Below, in pieces: positions 1-7,248 of a DNA stretch of 23,741 nt. Each line of letters opens with the position of its first letter. Within the stretch, counting starts at the first letter, position 1. The position numbers and the translations under genes are program-made. The notes beneath the pieces were generated by a model. The model made no database searches. It saw only the letters and a list, made by a program, of their open reading frames with translations, and was not told the origin of the DNA. This stretch comes from an uncultured Oscillospiraceae bacterium (GTDB lineage Bacteria; Bacillota; Clostridia; Oscillospirales; Ruminococcaceae). The stretch covers positions 1 to 23,741 of the forward strand of contig CAKSJL010000020.1 of assembly GCA_934463345.1 (NCBI GenBank), read 5' to 3'.

Positions 1-77
1 GCGACCGTCTATCGGTATGCTCCTTTTTTATTATTATACACTAGCCTTAAAATTATGTCAACTGTTTTCTTTAAAAT
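1..77. repeat. Direct repeat, copy 1: tail of an upstream toxin-antitoxin cassette
   Basis: These 77 bases recur without a mismatch at 360-436, 359 bases further on, and similarity fades after that. The copy holds most of a terminator hairpin followed by a T-run on the + strand. It also holds a perfect minus-strand promoter, whose -35 is the complement of TGTCAA at 56-61 and whose -10 is the complement of ATTATA at 33-38. In copy 2 these parts end a toxin mRNA and start its antisense RNA, so copy 1 is probably the 3' part of a second cassette lying left of the window. Confidence 0.85.
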
Positions 78-110
78 AAATCGTCGCTCTAACTCTGTCC
101 GGCAATATAA

Positions 111-139
111 TTGACATTACTGACATAGTAATGTATAAT
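111..139 (+). promoter_or_regulatory. Toxin mRNA promoter with a dyad in the spacer
   Basis: TTGACA at 111-116 and TATAAT at 134-139 are both exact consensus, with the ideal 17-base spacer, so transcription should start near 146. The spacer region is itself a dyad: CATTACT at 115-121 and AGTAATG at 127-133 are inverted repeats around five bases. This could be an operator, though no regulator in the window is linked to it. Confidence 0.9.
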
Positions 140-177
140 AACAAAAGAGCATACTATAAACGGTAGGCGGTCAAATC

Positions 178-196
178 CTACTCCCGGAAGGGAGTG
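178..196 (+). promoter_or_regulatory. Hairpin sequestering the toxin ribosome binding site
   Basis: ACTCCC (180-185) pairs perfectly with GGGAGT (190-195) around a GGAA tetraloop of the stable GNRA class, and a T-G pair at 179/196 extends it. The 3' arm contains the Shine-Dalgarno sequence of the start codon at 203, so the mRNA should be poorly translated while folded. Hidden ribosome binding sites are usual in type I toxin mRNAs. Confidence 0.75.
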
Positions 197-202
197 AGTA
201 TT

Positions 203-304
203 ATGAATAATTATGTTACATGGAACGATTTAATTCAGTTAGGCATTCTGCTTACATCTGTTGCATCATTTCTGTACACAGTATTCTACAATAAAAGGAA
301 ATAG
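203..304 (+). CDS. Small hydrophobic type I toxin-like peptide, 33 aa
   Basis: This short gene encodes a peptide with a polar start, one hydrophobic stretch of about 20 residues (from LIQLGILL to LYTVFY) and a basic tail ending NKRK. That is the shape of Firmicutes membrane toxins such as TxpA, BsrG and Fst, and of the putative holin-like toxins; the family assignment is from pattern, not a search. ATG 203 is chosen because AAGGGAG lies 8 bases upstream, inside a hairpin. The gene has its own perfect promoter and a long structured 5' leader. A convergent antisense RNA overlaps the last codons and the 3' untranslated region. The expected effect is membrane damage when expression exceeds that of the antisense RNA. 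An ordinary small membrane protein is the alternative, but the RNA architecture argues for a toxin. Confidence 0.75.
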   Translation: MNNYVTWNDLIQLGILLTSVASFLYTVFYNKRK

Positions 305-385
305 CCGCCCTCAGCTTGCAAATTAAGGACGACTATTTTTAATCTTCTTTAAATTGGGAGCGACCGTCTATCGGTATGCTCCTTT
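291..385 (-). ncRNA. Antisense RNA (antitoxin) to the 33-aa toxin gene
   Basis: From the minus-strand promoter at 392-420, transcription should start near 385. It should end near 291, after a hairpin whose arms lie at 327-338 and 299-310 and which is followed by a U-rich run. The RNA would be about 95 nt. It is fully complementary to the 3' untranslated region of the toxin mRNA and to its last codons. The hairpin favours this strand: where the antisense RNA forms two G-U pairs, the + strand has two C-A mismatches. Overlap at the 3' ends is the arrangement of txpA/RatA and bsrG/SR4. The ends are inferred from sequence. Confidence 0.7.
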
Positions 386-388
386 TTT
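357..388 (+). terminator. Intrinsic terminator of the toxin mRNA
   Basis: GGAGC (357-361) pairs with GCTCC (378-382) and ACCG (363-366) with CGGT (372-375), with a small bulge and a five-base loop, followed by TTTTTT. The same segment can instead pair with the 5' end of the mRNA: 374-381 with 147-154 and 362-370 with 164-172. It may therefore also serve as a long-range folding element. Confidence 0.8.
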
Positions 389-436
389 ATTATTATACAC
401 TAGCCTTAAAATTATGTCAACTGTTTTCTTTAAAAT
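360..436. repeat. Direct repeat, copy 2
   Basis: Identical over 77 bases to 1-77. The repeat carries the end of the toxin transcript on the + strand and the antisense promoter on the - strand. Bases 437-446 still match copy 1 with a few changes. The stretch from 447 to 504 shows no gene or clear signal. Confidence 0.85.
392..420 (-). promoter_or_regulatory. Antisense RNA promoter
   Basis: On the minus strand, TTGACA (complement of 415-420) and TATAAT (complement of 392-397) are exact consensus with a 17-base spacer. This matches the strength of the convergent toxin promoter at 111-139, as expected for an antisense RNA that must be made in excess. Copy 1 of the repeat holds the same promoter. 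Confidence 0.88.
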
Positions 437-504
437 TAATCGCCGCCACTGTTATGCTTCTATTGTAAACAAACTTGTACATTTTCAATTGTGTCGTTCT
501 AAAC

Positions 505-533
505 TTGACATTCTTTCAGTTTTAGAGTAAAAT
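505..533 (+). promoter_or_regulatory. Promoter of the glycyl-tRNA synthetase gene
   Basis: TTGACA at 505-510, a 17-base spacer and TAAAAT at 528-533. Transcription should start near 540, leaving a leader of only about 68 bases. That is too short for a T-box riboswitch, and no T-box sequence was seen. Confidence 0.75.
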
Positions 534-607
534 AAAATGGAATAATTATATTAGGGCAGAGACGCTGAAAACGGCGGAGTATGCCTTTAATGAAAGGAAA
601 AGATCAA

Positions 608-2014
608 ATGCTGTCAAATAACAATAAATCAATGGACAAAATCGTAGATCTGTGTAAATCCAAGGGCTATGTTTATCCTGGTTCTGAAATTTACGGCGGA
701 CTTGCAAATACATGGGACTACGGTCCGCTTGGTGTTGAGCTGAAAAACAACATAAAAAGAGCATGGATGAAAAAATTCGTTCAGGAAAACAAGTATAATG
801 TCGGACTGGACAGCGCCATTCTCATGAATCCGCAGACATGGGTCGCTTCCGGACATATCGGTGGCTTCTCAGATCCTCTTATGGACTGCAAGGAGTGCAA
901 GACACGTCACAGAGCAGACAATCTTATTGAGGATTTTGACGGTACGAGTGTTGCCGGCTGGACAAACGAGCAGATGACAGACTATATCAGGGAACACAAT
1001 ATATGCTGTCCTAACTGCGGAAAATCTGATTTTACTGACATTCGTCAATTTAATCTTATGTTCAAGACATTCCAGGGAGTAACAGAGGATACAAAGTCCG
1101 AGCTTTATCTTCGTCCTGAAACAGCACAGGGTATTTTCGTAAACTTTGCCAATGTTCAGCGTACAACAAGAAAGAAAATTCCTTTCGGCGTTGCACAGGT
1201 CGGCAAGTCATTCAGAAACGAGATCACTCCGGGCAACTTTATTTTCCGTGTTCGTGAGTTTGAACAGATGGAGCTTGAATTTTTCTGCAAGCCGGGAACA
1301 GACCTTGAATGGTTCTCCTACTGGCGTGAATTCTGCAAAAACTTTCTCTTAAGTCTTGGTCTCAGAGAGGAAAATATCCGTCTGAGAGATCATTCTCCGG
1401 AAGAGCTTTGCTTCTATTCAAAGGCTACGACCGACTTCGAGTATCTCTTCCCGTTCGGCTGGGGCGAGCTTTGGGGTGTTGCAGACAGAACAGACTACGA
1501 CCTTACACAGCATATCAAGACAAGCGGAAAGTCACTTGAATACTTTGATCCGGAAACAAACGAGAAGTACATACCTTATGTTATTGAGCCGTCGCTGGGC
1601 GTTGAAAGACTTTTCCTTTCAGTCGTTACAGAAGCATACGATGAGGAGGAACTTACATCAGTTGACAAGAACGGCAATGAAAAGAAAGAAACAAGAACAG
1701 TTATGCATATTCATCCGGCTCTTGCACCATACAAGGCAGCTGTGCTTCCGCTTGTAAAGAAGCTTACTCCTAAGGCTGAGGAAGTATTTGAGATGCTTTC
1801 AAAGAAGTTTATGGTTACATTTGACGAGACAGGAACAATCGGCAAGAGATACCGCAGGCAGGACGAGATCGGAACACCTTTCTGCATCACCTATGACTTT
1901 GATACTCTTGAAAAGGATAACTGTGTAACAGTTCGTGACAGAGATACAATGGAACAGGAAAGAGTAAAGATCGAAGAGCTTGTTGACTATATCAGCAAAA
2001 AGACTGAGTTTTAA
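608..2014 (+). CDS. glyS: Glycyl-tRNA synthetase, single-chain type
   Basis: This class II synthetase charges tRNA-Gly with glycine in the cytoplasm. The product is of the single-chain homodimeric type (eukaryote/archaea-like, common in Clostridia), not the alpha2-beta2 GlyQ/GlyS type. Hallmarks are the N-terminal [20 protein letters not shown] segment, a zinc-ribbon-like CKECKTRH...CCPNCG insertion, the motif 2 region FRNEITPG and [14 protein letters not shown], the motif 3 region EPSLGVERL, and a C-terminal anticodon-binding domain starting near [14 protein letters not shown]. Start ATG 608 (468 aa) is preferred over 581 because AAAGGA lies about 8 bases before it. ATG 581 would add nine residues and has a poorly spaced site. 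The gene is transcribed alone from the promoter at 505. Confidence 0.95.
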   Translation: MLSNNNKSMDKIVDLCKSKGYVYPGSEIYGGLANTWDYGPLGVELKNNIKRAWMKKFVQENKYNVGLDSAILMNPQTWVASGHIGGFSDPLMDCKECKTRHRADNLIEDFDGTSVAGWTNEQMTDYIREHNICCPNCGKSDFTDIRQFNLMFKTFQGVTEDTKSELYLRPETAQGIFVNFANVQRTTRKKIPFGVAQVGKSFRNEITPGNFIFRVREFEQMELEFFCKPGTDLEWFSYWREFCKNFLLSLGLREENIRLRDHSPEELCFYSKATTDFEYLFPFGWGELWGVADRTDYDLTQHIKTSGKSLEYFDPETNEKYIPYVIEPSLGVERLFLSVVTEAYDEEELTSVDKNGNEKKETRTVMHIHPALAPYKAAVLPLVKKLTPKAEEVFEMLSKKFMVTFDETGTIGKRYRRQDEIGTPFCITYDFDTLEKDNCVTVRDRDTMEQERVKIEELVDYISKKTEF

Positions 2015-2020
2015 GCTTTA

Positions 2021-2132
2021 AGAACCTGTATTCACAAGATATGTGTGCGGATTTCCAAGCACAATTTTTAACGCAGTATGCGAAAAAAATTTTCTGGAAG
2101 GACGTGCGCATACGCTTGTTAAGACAGGTTCT
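2021..2132. repeat. Palindromic dispersed element, short version (112 bp)
   Basis: The element begins AGAACCTGT and ends ACAGGTTCT. Its arms are long imperfect inverted repeats: the left reads on through CACAAGATATGTGTGCGG and the complement of the right through ACAAGCGTATGCGCACGT. A related 163-bp element lies at 9401-9563 in the opposite orientation. The short one lacks the inner hairpin of the long one, as if lost by recombination between two ATTTTTAACGCAG-like stretches. It sits right behind the glycyl-tRNA synthetase gene and could fold in the RNA as its 3' hairpin. It encodes no protein, so it resembles a MITE or a REP-like palindrome. Confidence 0.8.
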
Positions 2133-2144
2133 AAAATATTGATA

Positions 2145-2170
2145 AAGGCAGTGCTGTGCGGTGCTGCCTT
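2145..2170. other. Stable hairpin before the ProX-like gene
   Basis: AAGGCAGTGC and GTGCTGCCTT form a 10-bp stem (two G-T pairs) around a six-base loop, 21 bases before the next start codon. There is no T-run on the + strand, so it is not a classical terminator in that direction. It could insulate or control the following gene. Confidence 0.5.
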
Positions 2171-2191
2171 AAATATAATAAGTGGAAGTGA

Positions 2192-2686
2192 ATGCCTGTG
2201 AATAAGCAGGAGGTCTATGACTTTCTTGACAAAAGAGGCGTATGGCATGAGGTAACAGAGCACAAAGCGGTTTATAACATGGAGGAGCTTTCCGAAATTG
2301 AAATACCTTATCCTGAGGCTGACGCCAAAAATCTTTTTGTTCGTGACGATAAAAAGAGAAATTATTATCTTATATCGGTAAAGGGTGATAAAAGGGTAGA
2401 TCTCAGGGAATTCAGGAAGAAGAACAATACCCGTCACTTAAGCTTTGCATCAGAAAATGATCTTATGGAAATAATGGGACTTCTGCCTGGTTCAGTAACG
2501 CCGTTCGGACTGCTCAATGACAGCGAATGCAGAGTCGGATTTTTTATAGACAGGGATTTTACGGACGAGCCGGGGCTTATCGGCGTTCACCCTAACGAGA
2601 ATACAGCGACAGTTCTTATGAAAACGGCTGATTTGATCGATATTGTCAGGAAACATGGCAACACTGTAAACATCATACCGCTTTAA
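2192..2686 (+). CDS. YbaK/ProX-type prolyl-tRNA editing protein
   Basis: This 164-aa single-domain protein matches the ProX/PrdX branch of the YbaK family. Family members hydrolyse mischarged Ala-tRNA(Pro) in trans, taking the place of the editing insertion missing from some prolyl-tRNA synthetases. Visible family marks are an N-terminal helix with HKAVYNMEE, the core NLFVRDDKKRNYYLISVKG with the conserved lysine region, the ASENDLMEIMGLLPGSVTPF segment, and GVHPNENTATV near the C-terminus. The start has GGAAGTGA upstream. Its neighbour is another tRNA-charging gene. No clear promoter of its own is seen, so it may be read from the upstream gene across the palindromic element. Function is inferred from family resemblance. 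Confidence 0.85.
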   Translation: MPVNKQEVYDFLDKRGVWHEVTEHKAVYNMEELSEIEIPYPEADAKNLFVRDDKKRNYYLISVKGDKRVDLREFRKKNNTRHLSFASENDLMEIMGLLPGSVTPFGLLNDSECRVGFFIDRDFTDEPGLIGVHPNENTATVLMKTADLIDIVRKHGNTVNIIPL

Positions 2687-2691
2687 GACGT

Positions 2692-2709
2692 ATGTGAATT
2701 TCTTGACAG
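2692..2709. promoter_or_regulatory. Candidate Rex operator over the acn -35 box
   Basis: TGTGAA (2693-2698), four bases, then TTGACA (2703-2708) resembles the Rex site TTGTGAA-N4-TTCACAA at 11 of 14 specified positions, and its second half is the -35 box. The operon ends with rex, so autoregulation would be natural. With a degenerate motif and a -35 box inside it, chance similarity is possible. Confidence 0.4.
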
Positions 2710-2732
2710 AATACATGCTTTTGATGTAAAAT
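2703..2732 (+). promoter_or_regulatory. Promoter of the acn-icd-rex operon
   Basis: TTGACA at 2703-2708, an 18-base spacer and TAAAAT at 2727-2732, starting 17 bases after the previous stop codon. Transcription should start near 2739. No other convincing promoter is seen before the terminator at 7928. Confidence 0.75.
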
Positions 2733-2763
2733 AAAAGAGAAATACTTGAAAGGACTGATTGCA

Positions 2764-4701
2764 ATGGGTTTAACATTAACTGAGAAAATATTAAAGGCAC
2801 ATCTTGTTGACGGCGAAATGGTAAAGGGTAAGGAGATCGGTATCAGAATCGACCAGACTCTTACACAGGACGCAACCGGAACAATGGCATATCTTGAATT
2901 TGAGGCAATGGGCGTTCCGAGAGTAAAAACTGAAAGAAGCGTGGCATATATTGACCACAACACTCTCCAGAACGGCTTTGAAAATGCTGATGACCACCGC
3001 TTTATCGGAAGCGTTGCGAAAAAGCACGGAATTTATTTTTCACGTCCCGGCAATGGCATCTGTCATCAGGTGCATCTTGAACGCTTTGGTGTTCCGGGAA
3101 AAACCCTTATCGGCTCTGACAGCCATACACCGACAGGCGGCGGAATCGGTATGATTGCAATCGGCGCAGGCGGTCTTGACGTTGCTGTTGCCATGGGCGG
3201 CGGCGCTTACTACATAACATGTCCGAAGGTTGTGAAGGTTGAGCTGAAGGGCAAGCTTTCACCATGGGTTGCCGCAAAGGACGTTATCCTTGAGGTTCTC
3301 AGAAGAATGTCTGTAAAGGGCGGCGTAGGAAAGGTCATTGAGTACTGCGGTGAGGGCGTTAAGACCCTTTCTGTTCCTGAGAGAGCAACTATCACAAACA
3401 TGGGTGCTGAGCTTGGCGCAACGACTTCAATATTCCCGTCTGACGAAATCACAAAGGAATTTTTAAAGGCTCAGAAGAGAGAGGAAGTCTGGACAGAGCT
3501 TTCTGCTGACGCAGACGCAGTTTACGACGAGGAACTGGTTATTGATTTAAGCGAGCTTGAGCCCCTGGCTGCATGTCCTCATTCTCCGGACAATGTAAAG
3601 TCTGTAAAGGAAATCGGAAAGATAAAGATCGACCAGGTTTGTATCGGTTCATGTACAAACTCTTCACTTATGGACATGCTCAAGGTAGCTCATATCCTCA
3701 AGGGCAGAACTGTTCACCCTGACGTTTCGCTGGCTATCGCTCCAGGTTCAAAGCAGGTTCTCAATATGCTGGCTGAAAACGGCGCACTTTCCATTATGAT
3801 AGATGCCGGCGCAAGAATTCTTGAAAGCGCATGCGGACCATGTATCGGCATGGGACAGTCACCTAATTCAAAGGGTATCTCACTGAGAACATTTAACAGA
3901 AACTTTGAAGGCCGTTCAGGCACAAAGGACGGACAGATCTATCTTGTTTCTCCTGAGGTTGCAGCAGCTTCTGCAATTGCAGGCGTGTTCACTGATCCGA
4001 GAGAGCTGGGCGATATGCCGGAATTCAAGCTTCCTGAGGTGTTCAAGATAAACGACAACATGGTCGTACCTCCGGTGCCGGAATCAGAAATGGACAGCGT
4101 TGAGATTTTAAGAGGACCAAACATCAAGCCTTTCCCGGAAACATCTCCTCTTGACGCTTCAATTGACGCAGGAGTTTCACTCAAGGTAGGCGACAATATT
4201 ACAACAGACCACATCATGCCGGCCGGTGCAAAGATCCTTCCGCTTCGTTCAAATATTCCTGCTATTTCACAGCACTGCTTTACTATCTGTGACGAACAGT
4301 TCCCGTCAAGAGCAAAGGAAATGGGCAGGAGCATCATCGTAGGCGGTTCAAACTACGGTCAGGGTTCATCAAGAGAACATGCTGCACTTGCACCGCTTTA
4401 TCTGGGCATCAAGGCTGTACTTGTCAAGTCATTTGCAAGAATCCACAGAGCAAACCTTATCAATGCAGGAATTCTTCCGCTTACTTTTGTAAACGAAGCT
4501 GACTATGACACGATTTCTCAGGGCGACGAGCTTGCGCTTGACAACGTCAGAGCTGAGATCGAGGCAGGAAAGTCAGAGCTTACAGTTGCAAACAAGACAA
4601 CAGGTAAGGAAATCAAGGTTCTCTGCGAGTTAAGCGGACGTACAAAGGATATTATTCTTGCGGGCGGCCTGCTTGACTACACAAGGGAATCAATGAAATA
4701 A
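2764..4701 (+). CDS. acnA: Aconitate hydratase
   Basis: The enzyme interconverts citrate and isocitrate with a 4Fe-4S cluster. The three cluster ligands are visible as Cys297 (CIGSCTNSS) and Cys357/Cys360 (ACGPCIGMG). The N-terminal domains carry SDSHTPTGGGIGMIAIGAGG, and the C-terminal swivel domain carries MPAGAKILPLRSN and GGSNYGQGSSREHAALAP. At 645 aa it is shorter than the roughly 890-aa AcnA or AcnB and fits the compact anaerobe/Aquifex-type putative aconitases. ATG 2764 is preferred over TTG 2746 because AAAGGA sits 9 bases upstream of it. It is first in an operon with icd, pointing to the oxidative route from citrate to 2-oxoglutarate. A 3-isopropylmalate dehydratase is unlikely because both halves are fused and icd is nearby. 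The symbol follows common usage for the fold. Confidence 0.92.
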   Translation: MGLTLTEKILKAHLVDGEMVKGKEIGIRIDQTLTQDATGTMAYLEFEAMGVPRVKTERSVAYIDHNTLQNGFENADDHRFIGSVAKKHGIYFSRPGNGICHQVHLERFGVPGKTLIGSDSHTPTGGGIGMIAIGAGGLDVAVAMGGGAYYITCPKVVKVELKGKLSPWVAAKDVILEVLRRMSVKGGVGKVIEYCGEGVKTLSVPERATITNMGAELGATTSIFPSDEITKEFLKAQKREEVWTELSADADAVYDEELVIDLSELEPLAACPHSPDNVKSVKEIGKIKIDQVCIGSCTNSSLMDMLKVAHILKGRTVHPDVSLAIAPGSKQVLNMLAENGALSIMIDAGARILESACGPCIGMGQSPNSKGISLRTFNRNFEGRSGTKDGQIYLVSPEVAAASAIAGVFTDPRELGDMPEFKLPEVFKINDNMVVPPVPESEMDSVEILRGPNIKPFPETSPLDASIDAGVSLKVGDNITTDHIMPAGAKILPLRSNIPAISQHCFTICDEQFPSRAKEMGRSIIVGGSNYGQGSSREHAALAPLYLGIKAVLVKSFARIHRANLINAGILPLTFVNEADYDTISQGDELALDNVRAEIEAGKSELTVANKTTGKEIKVLCELSGRTKDIILAGGLLDYTRESMK

Positions 4702-5474
4702 TGGCGATTGACATATCAAATCGTCCCGACCGTCCCATGAGAAAATACACCATTAAGCCAAAGCGCTCAGGCGGCATATCTGCTGATCTTTTAAAGCTCA
4801 TTGCGGTTGCTGCGATGGTTATCGACCATATTGCCTGGGCATTTGTGCCGTTTGGGAGTGTTTTAGGACAGGCTATGCATATTATCGGCAGGATCACTGC
4901 TCCGGTAATGTGCTTTATGGTGGCTGAGGGGTATGCATATACCAGAGATCCGGTTAAATATGCAAAGCGTCTGGGACTGTTTGCAGTTATTGCCCATATA
5001 CCGTATATTTACTTTGAATCCGGCGGATTTCCGGTAATTCACCAGACAAGCGTCATGTTTACGCTTTTTCTGGGGCTTGTGGCGCTGATAATAAGAGACA
5101 GCCCGAAATATGAAATTGCAGTCAAAAATATGATACTGCTCATAATCTGTCTTGTGGCTATGCTGGGAGACTGGGGAGCGACTGCTGTTATATGGATACA
5201 GGTTTTCTATGCCTTTCGCTTTAACCGCAGGGAGCAGATAAAATATTTCTGCATTGTCAGTGCGGTTATGATAGTGCTGAACATTATCGTCAATGCTTCA
5301 GTCGGAAACTTTCTGGGCAGTCTTTTTCAGCTGGGAGTGTTTCTTGCAGTTCCGCTCATTACAAGGTATAACGGGAAAAGAAAAAAATCCGCCGCTGGAA
5401 AATGGTTTTTCTATGTGTTCTATCCGGCGCATCTTCTGGTGCTTGCAGTTCTGAAATATGTTGTTTTTAAGTGA
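4701..5474 (+). CDS. TraX-family membrane protein
   Basis: This 257-aa polytopic membrane protein has about seven or eight hydrophobic segments. It starts with a basic cytoplasmic tail followed by LLKLIAVAAMVIDHIAWAF and GRITAPVMCFMVAEGYAYTR, which are typical of the TraX family. F-plasmid TraX acetylates pilin. Chromosomal relatives in Clostridia are not well characterised and may be acyltransferases, as they share membrane features with acyltransferase 3 proteins. The start overlaps the acn stop by one base (TAATG), which implies translational coupling. Why it sits between aconitase and isocitrate dehydrogenase is not clear. Confidence 0.85.
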   Translation: MAIDISNRPDRPMRKYTIKPKRSGGISADLLKLIAVAAMVIDHIAWAFVPFGSVLGQAMHIIGRITAPVMCFMVAEGYAYTRDPVKYAKRLGLFAVIAHIPYIYFESGGFPVIHQTSVMFTLFLGLVALIIRDSPKYEIAVKNMILLIICLVAMLGDWGATAVIWIQVFYAFRFNRREQIKYFCIVSAVMIVLNIIVNASVGNFLGSLFQLGVFLAVPLITRYNGKRKKSAAGKWFFYVFYPAHLLVLAVLKYVVFK

Positions 5475-5482
5475 GGTTCGGC

Positions 5483-5998
5483 ATGGGTTTATTCAGCAGA
5501 ATTTTTAAACCGGAAAACAGACAGTTAGGTATTGACAAACAGGATTTTTCGTATATATCTGAGATAGCAGGACTTATAACAGAAAACGACAGCGGATTTA
5601 TGAAAATGCTGAATGACTTTCTGATTTATACTCAGAAGGAATGTGAAAAAGAGGACAGGGATTTTGAATACTGGACAGGTATGGTTGACGAGCTTGAAGA
5701 AGAAGGGTATCTGATTTCTGTTGACTATAAATGCGAGCTTGAAGATTTCCTGTGGGCGTTAAGCCAGATATACAATTACAGCCTTATTGAAAGCGCTGTT
5801 TCCGGTCTTGAATTTGATGAAAGCAGTGATGCGGAGGAATGGGGCAGAAAAATAAATCTTGCACTAAACGGTGAAGCGTATGTGTGCATGATAGATATTG
5901 ACAGCGACAGCTATGAGCTTATTATAGCCGCTGCTGATGTGTATAAAGAAATAAAGTCCATAGCAGAGGCTGACGGACATTCAATAAAGGCTTTTTAG
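5483..5998 (+). CDS. Uncharacterised acidic cytosolic protein, 171 aa
   Basis: I do not recognise this protein with certainty; it may belong to one of the small DUF families such as DUF6630. It is strongly acidic and soluble, with no signal peptide. A short amphipathic start (MGLFSRIFKPENR) precedes helical segments, a central acidic block EELEEEG before YLISVDYKCELEDFLWAL, and a C-terminal ICMIDIDSDSY-like strand region followed by a helix. ATG 5483 is preferred over GTG 5471 because GTGAGG lies 6 bases upstream, overlapping the stop of the TraX-like gene. It lies between traX and icd in the same operon, and the icd ribosome binding site overlaps its stop codon. Confidence 0.75.
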   Translation: MGLFSRIFKPENRQLGIDKQDFSYISEIAGLITENDSGFMKMLNDFLIYTQKECEKEDRDFEYWTGMVDELEEEGYLISVDYKCELEDFLWALSQIYNYSLIESAVSGLEFDESSDAEEWGRKINLALNGEAYVCMIDIDSDSYELIIAAADVYKEIKSIAEADGHSIKAF

Positions 5999-6011
5999 GA
6001 GGTAAAAACCA

Positions 6012-7223
6012 ATGGCAAAAATTCAGATGAAAACACCGCTGGTCGAAATGGACGGCGACGAGATGACAAGAATCCTCTGGAAATGGATCAAGGACATTCT
6101 TCTTGTGCCTTACATTGATCTCAATACGGAGTATTACGACCTTGGTCTTGAATACAGGGAAAAGACAAAGGACAAGGTTACATTTGACAGCGCAGAGGCT
6201 ACAAAGAAATACGGCGTTGCAGTAAAGTGTGCGACTATTACGCCTAATGCTGCAAGAATGCCTGAATACAACCTGACGGAAATGTGGAAGTCTCCTAACG
6301 GAACTATCAGAGCAATTCTGGACGGTACTGTTTTCAGAACACCTATTCTTGTAAAGGGAATCACGCCATATATTCCTACATGGACAAGCCCTATCACGAT
6401 TGCACGTCATGCGTACGGAGATGTGTACAAGAACACTGAAATGCAGGTAAAGGGCGGCGGAAAGGCTGAGCTTGTTTTCACAGATAAGAACGGAAACGAA
6501 ACAAGACAGACTATCCATGAATTTGACGGCGACGGCATTATTCAGGGTCTGCACAATATCGACAAGAGCATTGAGGGCTTTGCAAGATCATGCTTCAACT
6601 TTGCTCTTGATACAAAGCAGGATCTCTGGTTTGCCACAAAGGATACCATTTCAAAGAAGTATGACCACAGATTCAAGGACATTTTCCAGGAAATCTATGA
6701 CGCAGAATACAAGGAAAAGTTTGAAGCGGCAGGTATTGAGTATTTCTATACCCTTATCGATGACGCTGTTGCAAGAGTTATCCGTTCAAACGGCGGCTAT
6801 ATCTGGGCATGCAAGAACTATGACGGTGACGTTATGTCAGACATGGTTTCAACGGCCTTCGGAAGTCTTGCAATGATGACCTCCGTTTTAGTTTCACCGG
6901 ACGGCGTTTATGAATATGAGGCAGCGCATGGAACAGTGCAGCGCCATTACTACAAGTACTTAAAGGGTGAGGAGACCTCAACAAACTCAGTTGCTACGAT
7001 ATTTGCATGGAGCGGCGCACTGAGAAAGAGAGGCGAACTTGACGGAAACAAGGAGCTTATGGACTTTGCTGACAAGCTCGAAAAGGCTACGATCCAGACG
7101 ATCGAAGACGGCGTTATGACAGGCGACCTTTATCTGCTTTCAAAGCTTGAAAACAAGAAAAAGGTTGATTCCAAGACATTCCTTGAGGAAATCAACAGCA
7201 GACTTGCAGAAATGATGAAATAA
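6012..7223 (+). CDS. icd: NADP-dependent isocitrate dehydrogenase
   Basis: The enzyme decarboxylates isocitrate to 2-oxoglutarate with reduction of NADP+. At 403 aa it belongs to subfamily II, the homodimeric type shared with eukaryotes, not the E. coli type. Visible motifs are [17 protein letters not shown] at the N-terminus, the substrate loop [32 protein letters not shown] with the metal-binding aspartates, and [11 protein letters not shown] followed by [23 protein letters not shown] overlaps the stop codon of the upstream gene and serves as ribosome binding site. Together with aconitase it forms the oxidative branch to 2-oxoglutarate and glutamate, feeding the arginine genes downstream. 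No citrate synthase gene is present here. Confidence 0.96.
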   Translation: MAKIQMKTPLVEMDGDEMTRILWKWIKDILLVPYIDLNTEYYDLGLEYREKTKDKVTFDSAEATKKYGVAVKCATITPNAARMPEYNLTEMWKSPNGTIRAILDGTVFRTPILVKGITPYIPTWTSPITIARHAYGDVYKNTEMQVKGGGKAELVFTDKNGNETRQTIHEFDGDGIIQGLHNIDKSIEGFARSCFNFALDTKQDLWFATKDTISKKYDHRFKDIFQEIYDAEYKEKFEAAGIEYFYTLIDDAVARVIRSNGGYIWACKNYDGDVMSDMVSTAFGSLAMMTSVLVSPDGVYEYEAAHGTVQRHYYKYLKGEETSTNSVATIFAWSGALRKRGELDGNKELMDFADKLEKATIQTIEDGVMTGDLYLLSKLENKKKVDSKTFLEEINSRLAEMMK

Positions 7224-7248
7224 TAATTAGAGAGAAGGATTGGATTTC

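Noticed and set aside
541..607. T-box riboswitch before the glycyl-tRNA synthetase gene
   Set aside because: The leader is too short, and no T-box sequence or specifier stem is seen.
2018..2437. Minus-strand reading frame of 139 codons over the short palindromic element and the ProX-like gene
   Set aside because: It is the reverse of a well-supported gene plus repeat sequence. The similar peptide (HTYLV region) also read in the element at 9401-9563 comes from the repeat, not from a shared protein.
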